Shown piece after piece: positions 28,051 to 36,895 of a stretch of 64,000 nt of DNA; within the stretch, counting starts at the first letter, position 1; the number at the start of each line of letters is the position of its first letter. The stretch is from NCBI GenBank assembly GCA_964392085.1, contig CAYMOV010000003.1, positions 25,290 to 89,289 of the forward strand. Direction: 5' to 3'. The notes beneath the pieces were generated by a model. That model had not been told where the DNA came from and made no database searches. It worked only from the letters and a program-made list of their open reading frames with translations. The translations under genes were made by a program, and so were the position numbers. Origin of the DNA: CAYMOV01 sp964392085 (GTDB lineage: Bacteria; Oederibacteriota; Muellerivitia; Muellerivitales; Muellerivitaceae).

Positions 28051-30463
28051 TTCCCCCAGGGTCGACTTTCCAGCCTGGGCCTGGTCGGTTGGGACGCTCC
28101 TGGTTTGGGGTGTTTCCCTAGCCTGCCAAGGACCCTCCATCGCGGCGGATGACAGCGGTGAAACCGTCACGGCCGCATGGACCCTCGGGATCCCGCATCC
28201 GCCCGGGCACCCCCTCGTGAACCTCTTGGCCCGGCTTTCGGTCCAGGTCCCCCTGGGGGACCCGGCGTTCCGGATGAACCTATTCTCGGCGGCCGCGGTG
28301 ATTTTGGCCGCGGCGCTGTTGGGCCGATGGACCCTGGGACTTCTTTCCGAGCGGACGGACCTGCCGCCCGGGGTGGTCCGCTGGATCGCCGTATCCGCGG
28401 CGCTCTCCCTCCTGGTATCCCCCGCGGTGTTCCGGCAATCGCTGTCCGCCAAAGGTCTGGTCTATTCCCAGGCGCTCCTGGCGATGGTGCTGATCCTGCG
28501 GTGCGGACCCTCGAGGGGTGAGGGGAGGGAAGCGGAGGCTTGGAAATCGGCGTTCCTCTTGGGTGCCTGTGGGGCCATCCATTGGCCGATCGCGGCGGCC
28601 GGATCGGTTTTGGCCTGTGGAGGTTGGATCCGCGGGCCGAGGAGGACCCCTCGGATGCTTCTCGGCGTCCTTTCGGTTTTCTTGTTGCCGCTGTCGGTGA
28701 TCCTCTACCTTCCCTTGCGGGCGATCCACCAACCGCTTTTGGATTGGGGCCACCCGGTCCATTGGAATTCGCTGTTGTGGGTCCTTCGGCGGGCCCCTTA
28801 TACAGAGTTGGAAAGCGCGCCGCGCGCCTGGGACCAATATGGGGCCCAGGCCCTGGAAACGGTGAAGGCCCTTGGGTGGGCTTCGCCTTGGGCGCCCTTG
28901 GGCCTGCTGGGTTTGGCCTTTTGGTGGAGACGGGACCGGCCCTCGGCGTGGGTTTGGGGACTCTCCCTCTTGTTGCCGGTGGCGGCGGTGGCTGGTGTTC
29001 CCCGATTGACGACGGATACCTTTTTCCTGATTCCGGTTTACCTCGCGGCTTATCAAGGTACCTGGATGTTCCTGGGGGCCAGCGGCCTGGCTTTTCTCTC
29101 CACCCTCGGCCCGAGGAAATGGGGCTGGATCCTGGCCGTCTTGGCCTTGGGGGGGTGGCTTGGCTGGTCCGCCCGATTGATCCCCCGTTGGGAAAGGTCC
29201 CGGGATTTTCTGCCGGTGGACTTGGGTTGGAACACGCTTCTCGAACAACCACGCGGCGGGATCCTCTTGGCGGAGGGGGATACTTTGGTCCTCTCGTCCC
29301 TATACGTCCGCGATGTCCTGGGCGCCCGGAAGGACCTGGACTTGGTTCCCACGGTTTTTTTGAACGAGGACTGGGGGTTCGAAAAGGCCCTGGCCTCCCT
29401 CGACCCGCCGGCGAGGCCCCCCTACGGGCTCCATTCCTTCAATGAGAGGGTGAATTGGTTCCTCAGCCTCGCGCCGACGGGTCCCGGGATGCCGGGCCGA
29501 CCGGTCCGGGTCAGCCAGGGCAAGGGCGCGTTCTCGAAGGTCACGCTGGATTCCCGTTGGGTCTTGGTCCCGGGCGGTTTGTCCTATGACGTGTCGACCC
29601 AGCCGGGCGGTCCCTTCGCGGTCAGGGACCGCGTGTGGGGCCTCGATCAACGCCAACGGCACTTCGGGAGGTTTGATTTCGAGGCAGACCGTTCCCGGGG
29701 GGTCCAAACCCGGGAGATCTACGGTTTTTACGCGAACCAGTTCATCTTGAGCGGAAACCTCCAATTCGCCTCCGGGCGAAGCCTGGAGGCATCCGACGAT
29801 TATGCCCGGGGGCTGAGATTGGACCCGGACTCGCCCGAGGCCTACAGCAACCTCGCGGTCGCGGCGGGATCCAAGGGGTGGGTGGACCTCGCGGAGACTT
29901 TTTGTCGGATTGCCCTGGAGCGGGAACCGGGTTACGCGGGAGCTTGGGACAACCTCGGCAATGTTCGCGCCCTCCGGGGCGACTGGAACGGCGCATACGA
30001 GGCCTACCAACGGGCCCTGGACCTGGATCCGGACAACCCCGGGACGAAAATGAACCGGGACCGGGCGGCGGAACGGAGGGCCGACGCCTCCCCGGCAGCG
30101 CCCTCCTCCCTGGGTGACGCCTTTTATGAGCGGTTGGCCGAGGATTTCGCCCGCCAGCAACGGTGGATGATGGCGGAAGGTTGTTTTAGGACGGCATGTC
30201 GGTTGGGCGGGGATAACGCCACCCTCTGGAACAACCTGGGAGTCACTCGGATCCAAATGGGTGATCCGGCGGGGTCCGAAGCGGCTTTCCGGAAGGCCAT
30301 GGAATTGGACCCCCATTTCGTTGAATCCTATAAAAATTACGGTTTATTGTTGATCCAGCTGGATCGAAAAGGGGAGGCCAAAGCCCTTTTGGAAAAGGGG
30401 GCCGTTTTGGACCCCCACCAAGCCGAAATCCAACAGCTTCTGAGGCAATTGGGGGGCGCTTGA
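28037..30463 (+). CDS. DUF2723 / TMEM260-like membrane protein with TPR tail
   Basis: 808 residues from ATG 28037, overlapping the upstream gene by 14 bases. It is a paralogue of its neighbour: ADDSGE at 37-42 and PHPPGHP at 53-59 are the same signature, again followed by transmembrane segments to about 400. TPR units are easier to see here, about 570-650 (ARGLRLDPDSPEAYSNLAVA; YQRALDLDPDNPG) and again at the C terminus (FRKAMELDPHFVESYKNYGL). The tandem arrangement suggests duplication. Same inferred role as the previous gene; whether both are active is unknown. Confidence 0.8.
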   Translation: MGNPDSPRVDFPAWAWSVGTLLVWGVSLACQGPSIAADDSGETVTAAWTLGIPHPPGHPLVNLLARLSVQVPLGDPAFRMNLFSAAAVILAAALLGRWTLGLLSERTDLPPGVVRWIAVSAALSLLVSPAVFRQSLSAKGLVYSQALLAMVLILRCGPSRGEGREAEAWKSAFLLGACGAIHWPIAAAGSVLACGGWIRGPRRTPRMLLGVLSVFLLPLSVILYLPLRAIHQPLLDWGHPVHWNSLLWVLRRAPYTELESAPRAWDQYGAQALETVKALGWASPWAPLGLLGLAFWWRRDRPSAWVWGLSLLLPVAAVAGVPRLTTDTFFLIPVYLAAYQGTWMFLGASGLAFLSTLGPRKWGWILAVLALGGWLGWSARLIPRWERSRDFLPVDLGWNTLLEQPRGGILLAEGDTLVLSSLYVRDVLGARKDLDLVPTVFLNEDWGFEKALASLDPPARPPYGLHSFNERVNWFLSLAPTGPGMPGRPVRVSQGKGAFSKVTLDSRWVLVPGGLSYDVSTQPGGPFAVRDRVWGLDQRQRHFGRFDFEADRSRGVQTREIYGFYANQFILSGNLQFASGRSLEASDDYARGLRLDPDSPEAYSNLAVAAGSKGWVDLAETFCRIALEREPGYAGAWDNLGNVRALRGDWNGAYEAYQRALDLDPDNPGTKMNRDRAAERRADASPAAPSSLGDAFYERLAEDFARQQRWMMAEGCFRTACRLGGDNATLWNNLGVTRIQMGDPAGSEAAFRKAMELDPHFVESYKNYGLLLIQLDRKGEAKALLEKGAVLDPHQAEIQQLLRQLGGA

Positions 30464-30516
30464 GCCATCGGCCCAGAAAGGGGCCAAAATCAGGCGTTTG
30501 AACCTTCCAATGATGC

Positions 30517-30522
30517 TATAAT
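30517..30522 (+). promoter_or_regulatory. Extended -10 element upstream of the PilT-TPR gene
   Basis: TGCTATAAT gives the TGn-TATAAT extended -10 form, with transcription expected to start near 30529 and the ATG at 30610. No convincing -35 box is present, which fits extended -10 promoters. Confidence 0.45.
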
Positions 30523-30609
30523 GCCGACGTTTCCACCCTTTCTGGGTTTTCAGCGGTTTGGGGACCCGATGCCGGGTTAAACCGCAGACCACCACATCCG
30601 GGAGAAGGC

Positions 30610-32913
30610 ATGGGCCTGGAAGAACTCCTCTTCGCTATGGTCGATAAGAAGGCCTCGGACCTGCATTTCAAGGCCGGCGCCCCCCCCTTATTCCGTATTG
30701 ACGGCGATCTCACGCCCCAATCCGAGGAAATCCTCACGGCCGAGGAGGTCATGGAAGCCGCCTCGTCCCTGATGGACGAGAAGCAGCGGCGGATCTACTT
30801 CGAGGATAAGCGCGAAGTGGACCTGGCTTACGCCCTGGAAGGCGTGGCCCGCTTCCGGACCAATATCCTTTGGCAGCGCGGGAAACCCGAGATCATCATG
30901 CGGTTGATCCCACAGCATATCCCCCGCATCGAAGACATCAACATGCCCACGGCGATCCTGAAGCAGATCTCCGCCGAGTCCCGAGGCTTGATCCTGGTCA
31001 CGGGCATCACGGGTTCCGGCAAGTCCACCACCCTGGCGGCCCTCATCAACGAGATGAACTTGAACCGCCAGGCCCACATTGTGACGGTGGAGGACCCCAT
31101 CGAGTTCGTCCATCCGGACAAGAAGTCGAGCATCACCCAACGGGAGGTGGGGCTCGACACCGAGACCTTCAAGACGGCCCTGAAATACGTCCTTCGGCAG
31201 GACCCGGACATCATCCTCATCGGCGAGATGCGTGACGTGGAAACGGTGCAGGCCGCCATCACCGCCGCCGAGACGGGGCACTTGGTCCTTTCCACCCTCC
31301 ACACCATGGATACCATCCAGACCATGGAGCGCATCCTGGACTTTTTCCCGCCGAACCAGCAGAACCAGATCCGGGTCCAGCTGTCCAACACCCTCCGGGC
31401 CGTCATTTCCCAGCGGCTGGTCCAGAAATCGGGCGGGGTAGGCGTGGTTCCCGCCGCCGAGATCATGATCGTGACCTCCACCATCAAATCCCTGATCGCC
31501 GACGGAAAGATCACGGCCATCCGCCAGTTCATCGCCGAGGGCCAAAGCCAGTATGGGATGCAGACCTTCGACCAATCCCTGATCGGGCTCGTCCGGGCCG
31601 GCCATATCACCAAGGAAGCCGCCATGGAAGAGGCGACCTCCCCCAGCGAGATTGAGCTGGGGATGAAGGGCATTTCCTCCTCCCGGGCCTCGGCCCAATC
31701 CCTCATCAGCCAGATGGAAAACGCCCAGCAAAAGGAACGGACCAACGGCTGGATGCGCCGGGCCCAGGACCTCTTCGGCCGCAACCGTCATGACGACGCT
31801 CGGAACGAGCTGAAACGGGTGCTCCAGGAAGTTCCTGACCACAAGGAAGCCAATGAGTTGATGGCCAAACTCCGCGAGTTGGACGTGAAGACCGAAAAGA
31901 AGAAGGATACGGGCTCCAACATCCGCGCGGGTTTGGGCCTTTTCCGCGAGGGGAAGTTCCAAGCCGCGATCCTGGAGTTCCAAAAAGTCCTTGAGATGGA
32001 TCCGGAAAACAAGCAGGCGGCCGGGTATATCCAATCGATCCATGAGCGGATGGCGGCCATGGAAAACGCCCGGGTCCACCTCCAGGACGCCATCCAATCC
32101 CAGCAACAGGGTGATTGGGCCGCCGTACAGACCGCGGCGAACCAGGCCCTGGCCGCCGACCCCTCGAACGAGCAGGCGCAAAGCCTCGCGAAGCAAGCCA
32201 AGGCGCAGATCCTGGCGACGGCGACCCGCGCCAAGGCCGAGGAGTGGAATAAGGCGGCCATCGAGCAATACAAGGCCGGTGATTTATTGGGCGCCCTGGT
32301 GTCCTGGAACCGTGGTTATGAGCTGAACTCTGACCTGGAGGAAGTCAACCGCTACATCCAACAGGGCACCGCGAAGCTGTTATCCTTCGGGGTCGACGGC
32401 CTGGAGGGCAACCCCGAGAAAGACACGGTCCTCAAGATGTTCGAACAGGCCGTGCGTTGTTACATCCGAAGCGACTTCCAAACCGCCATCGAGTTCTTCC
32501 GGAAGGCCTACGGCAAGGCCGAAGGAAACGCCTATTTGACGGCTTATCTCCAGAAGTCGACCCAGATGTTGGAGGGGCAAGTCAACGAGTTCTACCAGGA
32601 AGGGCTGCTGGCCCAACGTTCCGCCGATTTGACGGGGGCGCTCAAGCATTACAACAAGGTCTTGCGGTTGTCACCGGGCCATCCGGATACGGTGGCCCAT
32701 TTGACGGAACTCAAGGCCACCATTCAAGAGGAGTCCGAACGCATCTATAACGAAGGGAAAGAGCTCTTCGACAAGAACCAGATGGACGCGGCCATCCTCG
32801 TTTGGGGCCGCATCCTCGAGATGGACCCCGTGAATGAGCGGGCCCGGAAACGCATCGAAGAGGCCAGGGCCAAGAAAAACATCCTCAGCGACATTTACTC
32901 CAAGATTGAATAG
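30610..32913 (+). CDS. pilT: PilT-like type IV pilus retraction ATPase fused to a long TPR tail
   Basis: 767 residues. The first ~360 are a normal PilT: SDLHF near the N terminus, Walker A GITGSGKST at 132-140, the Asp-box region IVTVEDPIEF, Walker B DPDIILIGEMRD at 198-209 and the His box TGHLVLSTLHTMDT. ITQREVG is the conserved arginine-containing loop. PilT ATPases retract type IV pili. From about 375 to the end, helix-turn-helix TPR-like units follow (AILEFQKVLEMDPENKQAAG; AVQTAANQALAADPSNEQ; ALKHYNKVLRLSPGH), adding about 400 residues that PilT does not have elsewhere. That tail probably recruits a partner. It leads the chemosensory cluster. A PilB-type extension ATPase is not in the window. 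Confidence 0.85.
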   Translation: MGLEELLFAMVDKKASDLHFKAGAPPLFRIDGDLTPQSEEILTAEEVMEAASSLMDEKQRRIYFEDKREVDLAYALEGVARFRTNILWQRGKPEIIMRLIPQHIPRIEDINMPTAILKQISAESRGLILVTGITGSGKSTTLAALINEMNLNRQAHIVTVEDPIEFVHPDKKSSITQREVGLDTETFKTALKYVLRQDPDIILIGEMRDVETVQAAITAAETGHLVLSTLHTMDTIQTMERILDFFPPNQQNQIRVQLSNTLRAVISQRLVQKSGGVGVVPAAEIMIVTSTIKSLIADGKITAIRQFIAEGQSQYGMQTFDQSLIGLVRAGHITKEAAMEEATSPSEIELGMKGISSSRASAQSLISQMENAQQKERTNGWMRRAQDLFGRNRHDDARNELKRVLQEVPDHKEANELMAKLRELDVKTEKKKDTGSNIRAGLGLFREGKFQAAILEFQKVLEMDPENKQAAGYIQSIHERMAAMENARVHLQDAIQSQQQGDWAAVQTAANQALAADPSNEQAQSLAKQAKAQILATATRAKAEEWNKAAIEQYKAGDLLGALVSWNRGYELNSDLEEVNRYIQQGTAKLLSFGVDGLEGNPEKDTVLKMFEQAVRCYIRSDFQTAIEFFRKAYGKAEGNAYLTAYLQKSTQMLEGQVNEFYQEGLLAQRSADLTGALKHYNKVLRLSPGHPDTVAHLTELKATIQEESERIYNEGKELFDKNQMDAAILVWGRILEMDPVNERARKRIEEARAKKNILSDIYSKIE

Positions 32914-32958
32914 GGCGGGTTACGGCCGCGGGCCGTATTAGACGGATCGGGGGAACCG

Positions 32959-33357
32959 GTGGGAAAGTTGATCGCGGGTATCATTCTCTTCGTCATCGTC
33001 TTTTTCGTGGCGATGAACACCCAAATGATTACCGACCAGACGACCACCTGGGTGTCCGGGCACGCGAAGGATCCCAGCGCCCCGACGGCGTTGTTTTGGG
33101 CCGGTTGGTGGGCGAACATCCTGGGGGACAACCAAAACGCCGAAAAGTTGTTTTGGGCGCTTTACAAGCAGTATCCGACGGATAGCGAGCATGTTTGCGA
33201 GGGGTTGTTGGACATCGCGGATACCCGGTCCCAGGGGGCCGCGAAGATGTCCGCGGTCGATTACTGTAACATCGTGATTCAGGAGTATCCCTCGGAACAG
33301 AAGTGGCTGGAGAAGGCCCAAAAACTTAAAGAACAGGTGAAGCTGAATGTCCAATAA
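32959..33357 (+). CDS. Small membrane-anchored protein with TPR-like helices
   Basis: 132 residues from GTG 32959 with a GGGGG-rich ribosome site. Residues 3-22 are hydrophobic (LIAGIILFVIVFFVAMNTQ) and serve as anchor. The rest, about 45-130, is helical with TPR-like features (AEKLFWALYKQYPTDSEHVC; VDYCNIVIQEYPSE). No family recognised. It overlaps the next gene by 11 bases and follows the PilT-TPR gene by 45, so it probably acts with them at the envelope, perhaps as a scaffold. Confidence 0.6.
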   Translation: MGKLIAGIILFVIVFFVAMNTQMITDQTTTWVSGHAKDPSAPTALFWAGWWANILGDNQNAEKLFWALYKQYPTDSEHVCEGLLDIADTRSQGAAKMSAVDYCNIVIQEYPSEQKWLEKAQKLKEQVKLNVQ

Positions 33358-34729
33358 TCAAACTCACCGGATGAAGTTCCTGGGGCTCTGCGGGGCGCTT
33401 TCAATCCTATTGGGAACCCTGGTCATCGCCCCGACGCTTTGGGCGGACGCCGCGGCCGACAATGAAATGCCCTCGGCCGACTCATTGGAACCGGCCCCTG
33501 AATCGGCGTCACCTCAGCCGGGTTCCCAGGCCGCTACAAGCACCCCGACGGCCACCCCGATCCCCCAGGCCGTCCCAACGGAGCAAAAGGAAAAGCCCGC
33601 CGAAGCCGTCCAGGCCTCGACGGGGGGTGATTTTGAGGACGCGACGATGGGTCCGACTTCAGCCCCTTCGCCGGTTCAGACGGCCGCTCCGACGGTGGTC
33701 CCTTCACCGGTCGCGACCACCGTGGAGACCGAGTCTCCGGCCGATGGGTCGGGGGACAACAAGGAACCCCAAACCGAAACCCCGGTTTCCGCCGAATCCG
33801 ACGGGAACGGCTGGGAGGAGGCCGCGACGAGTCCCTCCGCGACTCCGACGTTATCAATCCAGGAGACCCCGACAGAAGTTCTGGTGGCAACCGCCACGCC
33901 CACGACGGATTGGGGAGAGGAGAAGGTTGAAAAGCCGGAACCTACCGCCACGCCCATGGCGACTGAGTCAACCTCCGATGATTTCACGAACGCCGGAGCG
34001 GCCGGCAAGACGACGATGACCTTCCTGAAAAGGAAAGTGGGTTTGGACAAGGAGTGGTTCAATTACGTCCTGACCGCCGGATACCTTCGCGCGCCTAAGT
34101 CCCATGTCGCGAAACTGGGGACCATCGTTGCGACGCTCAAGGATCAGGTGGACATCATCGGGTTCTCGAGCCAGATCGTGGTGAAGCTGTCGCGGCGCAC
34201 GGACCTGAAGGTGGGGGACCAATTGGTGGTGTATCGGGTCTTGGACCCGTACTCCGACCCTGAAACGGGCCGGTTTTTAGGCGACTACGTCAAGAACCTG
34301 GGTCTGCTTCGGATCACGGAGGTGGACGGGCAACTGCTTCACTGTACCGTGATCGGGGCCTGGTTTCCGTTCTTCGCGGGGGAATCGGTTAAGTCCTATG
34401 AGGACGAACTGGATCGGTGGAAACAATCCCGTCGGAAGCATCCCTTGCCGGCGGAGCCCATCCAGTGCTCGGTGGCGGGCCCCGTTCCCGGCACGGATCG
34501 GATCCTCACCACCGAAGTGGCCATCCTATCGGCCGGGGAGGACCAAGGCGTGGTCGCGGGCATGAACTTCCAGCTCCGGAAACCCGTTGAGGCTTCCGTC
34601 ACCCAGAAAACTTGGATGAAGGCCGGTTCCGCCACGGTTTTCTACGTGGGCCCCGGCTATTCCCTCGCGAAAGTCGTTTGGGATGTGGAGCCGATCCTGA
34701 AGGGGTACCGGGCTGTTTACCAACCCTAA
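33347..34729 (+). CDS. Secreted Pro/Thr/Ala-rich protein with C-terminal SH3-like folded domain
   Basis: 460 residues from ATG 33347 (an inner ATG at 33371 is also possible). A signal peptide lies at about 9-34 (ending TLWADA). Residues 35-210 are low-complexity with repeated Thr-Pro, Ser-Pro and Glu runs (ATSTPTATPIPQAVPT; PTVVPSPVATT), probably an extended linker. The last ~230 residues are folded (LKVGDQLVVYRVLDP, PETGRFLGDYVKNLG, LLRITEVDGQLLHCTVIG). This part resembles weakly the C-terminal domain of FlgT-type or LysM-like envelope proteins, and I would not name it further. A periplasmic or surface partner of the pilus machinery is an inference from position. Confidence 0.6.
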   Translation: MSNNQTHRMKFLGLCGALSILLGTLVIAPTLWADAAADNEMPSADSLEPAPESASPQPGSQAATSTPTATPIPQAVPTEQKEKPAEAVQASTGGDFEDATMGPTSAPSPVQTAAPTVVPSPVATTVETESPADGSGDNKEPQTETPVSAESDGNGWEEAATSPSATPTLSIQETPTEVLVATATPTTDWGEEKVEKPEPTATPMATESTSDDFTNAGAAGKTTMTFLKRKVGLDKEWFNYVLTAGYLRAPKSHVAKLGTIVATLKDQVDIIGFSSQIVVKLSRRTDLKVGDQLVVYRVLDPYSDPETGRFLGDYVKNLGLLRITEVDGQLLHCTVIGAWFPFFAGESVKSYEDELDRWKQSRRKHPLPAEPIQCSVAGPVPGTDRILTTEVAILSAGEDQGVVAGMNFQLRKPVEASVTQKTWMKAGSATVFYVGPGYSLAKVVWDVEPILKGYRAVYQP

Positions 34730-34764
34730 AGGGGCCACCGACAGGCCCGTGGGAGACAAGGTCC

Positions 34765-35583
34765 ATGCCGCCGGAAGATGAGGAAAAGGACTTCCAGGCC
34801 GTTTTGGAAGTCCTTCGGCGGGCCCGAGGGTTCGACGGCCGTTCCTACAAACCCAATTACCTCAAACGCCGGGTGGCGATCCGGATGCGCGCCATGGGCG
34901 CTTCGGACTACGCCGCCTATCTCCGGGTCCTGAGGGCCGATCCCAGGGAGATCCCCCTTTTGGTGGATCGCTTGACCGTCCATGTGACGGAGTTTTTCAG
35001 GGACTCCGAAGTCTACGACGCCGTGGAACGGCAGGTGTTTCCGTTCCTGGAGGCCGACTTCCCGGGGAAAATCTGGAACATTTGGAGCGCCGGTTGCAGC
35101 AGCGGGGAAGAACCCTTTTCCCTCGCCATCGCCCTCAAGGAGTGGCGGCTGAACCACTTGGAAGGGGATTTCCTGGTGGAGGCCACCGACATCGACCCGG
35201 ACAGCGTGTCCGCCGCCGAACGCGGGCTTTACCCGGTGGAGTCTCTGGCCAAGCTTCCGGAAGCCCGTCGGGCCAGGTGGTTCCTCACATCGGGACGGAA
35301 AGTCGAGGTGGTCCCGGAAATCCGGCGCCGGATCCGGTTTGAGGTCCGGAATTTGATGGGCGCTTGGGAACGGCCCGAACGGTCTTTCCACATGATCTTT
35401 TGCAGGAACCTGCTCATTTACCTGACGGCGGACGAGCACCAGGCGCTTTATGAGCGGTTTGCCCGGGCGCTCCATCCCGGGGGGTTCCTGATCCTCGGCC
35501 GGACCGAAGCCCTTTTGGGGCGGGGCCGTGTTTTTTTCAAGTGCGTGGACGCCCGGAACCGCCTTTACCGCCGGGTGGACTAG
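34765..35583 (+). CDS. cheR: CheR-type chemotaxis methyltransferase
   Basis: 272 residues from ATG 34765 with GGGAGA at 34751-34756; the longer frame upstream runs into the previous gene. SAM-dependent methyltransferase motifs: WSAGCSSGEEPFSLAI, the ATDIDPDSV acidic site and FCRNLLIYL. The N-terminal domain (YKPNYLKRRVAIRMR, TVHVTEFFRD) is typical of CheR. It would methylate glutamates on chemoreceptors using S-adenosylmethionine, but no receptor gene is in the window. A short gap of repeat-like DNA (35607-35672) separates it from the TPR gene. Confidence 0.92.
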   Translation: MPPEDEEKDFQAVLEVLRRARGFDGRSYKPNYLKRRVAIRMRAMGASDYAAYLRVLRADPREIPLLVDRLTVHVTEFFRDSEVYDAVERQVFPFLEADFPGKIWNIWSAGCSSGEEPFSLAIALKEWRLNHLEGDFLVEATDIDPDSVSAAERGLYPVESLAKLPEARRARWFLTSGRKVEVVPEIRRRIRFEVRNLMGAWERPERSFHMIFCRNLLIYLTADEHQALYERFARALHPGGFLILGRTEALLGRGRVFFKCVDARNRLYRRVD

Positions 35584-35606
35584 GCCGCTACCAGGTCGGG
35601 AGAAGC

Positions 35607-35672
35607 AAGGAGTTGGTAATTAGGGGCTTCATCACTCCTAACTTCGAACGCCTAACTTCTAACTTGTAACAT
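35607..35672. repeat. CTAACTT-type short-word palindromic repeat
   Basis: AGGAGTTGGTAATTAGG (about 35609-35625) faces CTCCTAACTTCGAACG-CCTAACTTCTAACTTG (about 35635-35668). The octamer CTAACTTC recurs, and the left part is loosely complementary to it. No gene in the gap. Confidence 0.45.
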
Positions 35673-35682
35673 TCAGGGGCCA

Positions 35683-36867
35683 ATGGAACGCGCGCAAGAT
35701 CACATCAACCTGGGGCTGGCCTTTTCGCTTTCCAAGCGATACCAGGACGCCATCGTGGAATTCAACCGAGCCCTGGAGATCAACCCCCAGGACAGCGAGG
35801 TCTTGTTCCAGCTCGGGACCCTCTACGCCAATTCCGGGTCCTACCCCGAGGCGGAGGACCATTTCCGCCGTTCCGTGACGCTCAACCCCATGAACCTTAA
35901 CGCCCATTGCAAACTGGGCTTGCTGTACGAGGCCCTGGGGAAATACGAGGAGGCGATCCGGGAGTTCAAGTCCGCCGTCGAAATCAACGGGGAGGACGCG
36001 GGGCTCCACAACAACCTGGGCAACGTCTGCGTCAAGATGAGCCGTTTCGAGGAGGCGGTGACCGAATATGGGCGTTCGACCTTCATCAACCCCAACAACG
36101 CGGAAATCCACTTCAAGGTCGGCTACGCGTTGGAGCAGATCGGCAGGATGGATGAGGCGATCTCCGCCTATGAGCGTGCCCTCGAGTTGAACCCCCGTCA
36201 TGGGGCCGTCCATTCCATCCTGGGGACCGCCCTCGCGAAAAGGGGCCGATACCAGGACGCGGCGGACCGTTTCGAGCGGGCCCTGGCCATCAACCCGTCG
36301 GAACCGGGAGTCCACGCGGGCTTGGGACAGGCCCTCATGAACCTGGGGCAATACGACCGCGCCTTGGAGGTCTTGAACCAGGCGGTTGAGTTGAACCCCC
36401 GGAACCCGGACCTTTACTTCAAATTGGGCACCATCTACGCCAGCCGCGGGAGGCATGAGGACGCAGTCCGGATGTACCAGAAACTCATGGAAATCAACCC
36501 CAACGACGCCAGTGTCCACAACGTCTTGGGCTATATCTACGATCGCCAGGGCGACACCGAGAAGGCCATCGACGAGTACCGAAGCGCCATGGCGCTGAAC
36601 CCGAGGGATATCCTGGTGTTGGACAACCTGGGAAACCTCTACTACAAACGCGGCCGATTCGAGGAGGCGGCTGATCTCCTGGAGAAACTCGTGGAACAGA
36701 ACCCGCAAAACACCGAGGCTTACGCCAAACTGGGGAACCTTTACCTCAAAAAGGGCCTCAAGGAAAAGGCGCTGGAAGCCTGGGAAAAGGCCCTCGCCGA
36801 CGACCCTGGGAACGAGATCCTCCAAAGGAACCTTCGGATCGCCCGGGGCCAGGCCATCCAGTCTTGA
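35683..36867 (+). CDS. Tetratricopeptide repeat protein (about 11 TPRs)
   Basis: 394 residues from ATG 35683. It is built from consecutive 34-residue TPR units from the first residues to the end, for example DAIVEFNRALEINPQDSEVL, EAIREFKSAVEINGEDAGLH and DAADRFERALAINPSEPG. The canonical W/Y-L-G-A-P pattern is kept. There is no signal peptide or membrane segment, so it is cytoplasmic. A TPR solenoid binds partner proteins. It lies between cheR and the MshEN-CheW gene, suggesting it scaffolds the chemosensory complex. Repeat purity is high. Confidence 0.85.
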   Translation: MERAQDHINLGLAFSLSKRYQDAIVEFNRALEINPQDSEVLFQLGTLYANSGSYPEAEDHFRRSVTLNPMNLNAHCKLGLLYEALGKYEEAIREFKSAVEINGEDAGLHNNLGNVCVKMSRFEEAVTEYGRSTFINPNNAEIHFKVGYALEQIGRMDEAISAYERALELNPRHGAVHSILGTALAKRGRYQDAADRFERALAINPSEPGVHAGLGQALMNLGQYDRALEVLNQAVELNPRNPDLYFKLGTIYASRGRHEDAVRMYQKLMEINPNDASVHNVLGYIYDRQGDTEKAIDEYRSAMALNPRDILVLDNLGNLYYKRGRFEEAADLLEKLVEQNPQNTEAYAKLGNLYLKKGLKEKALEAWEKALADDPGNEILQRNLRIARGQAIQS

Positions 36868-36895
36868 GCCGTGACCGGCGGAACGGACGGAAGGC

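Noticed and set aside
30610..31700. Type II secretion or PilB-type ATPase
   Set aside because: GEMRD, the short N terminus and the lack of a zinc-binding CxxC region fit PilT rather than PilB/GspE.
30688..32268. Long minus-strand frame opposite the PilT-TPR gene
   Set aside because: Sense strand carries all PilT motifs; the antisense has none.
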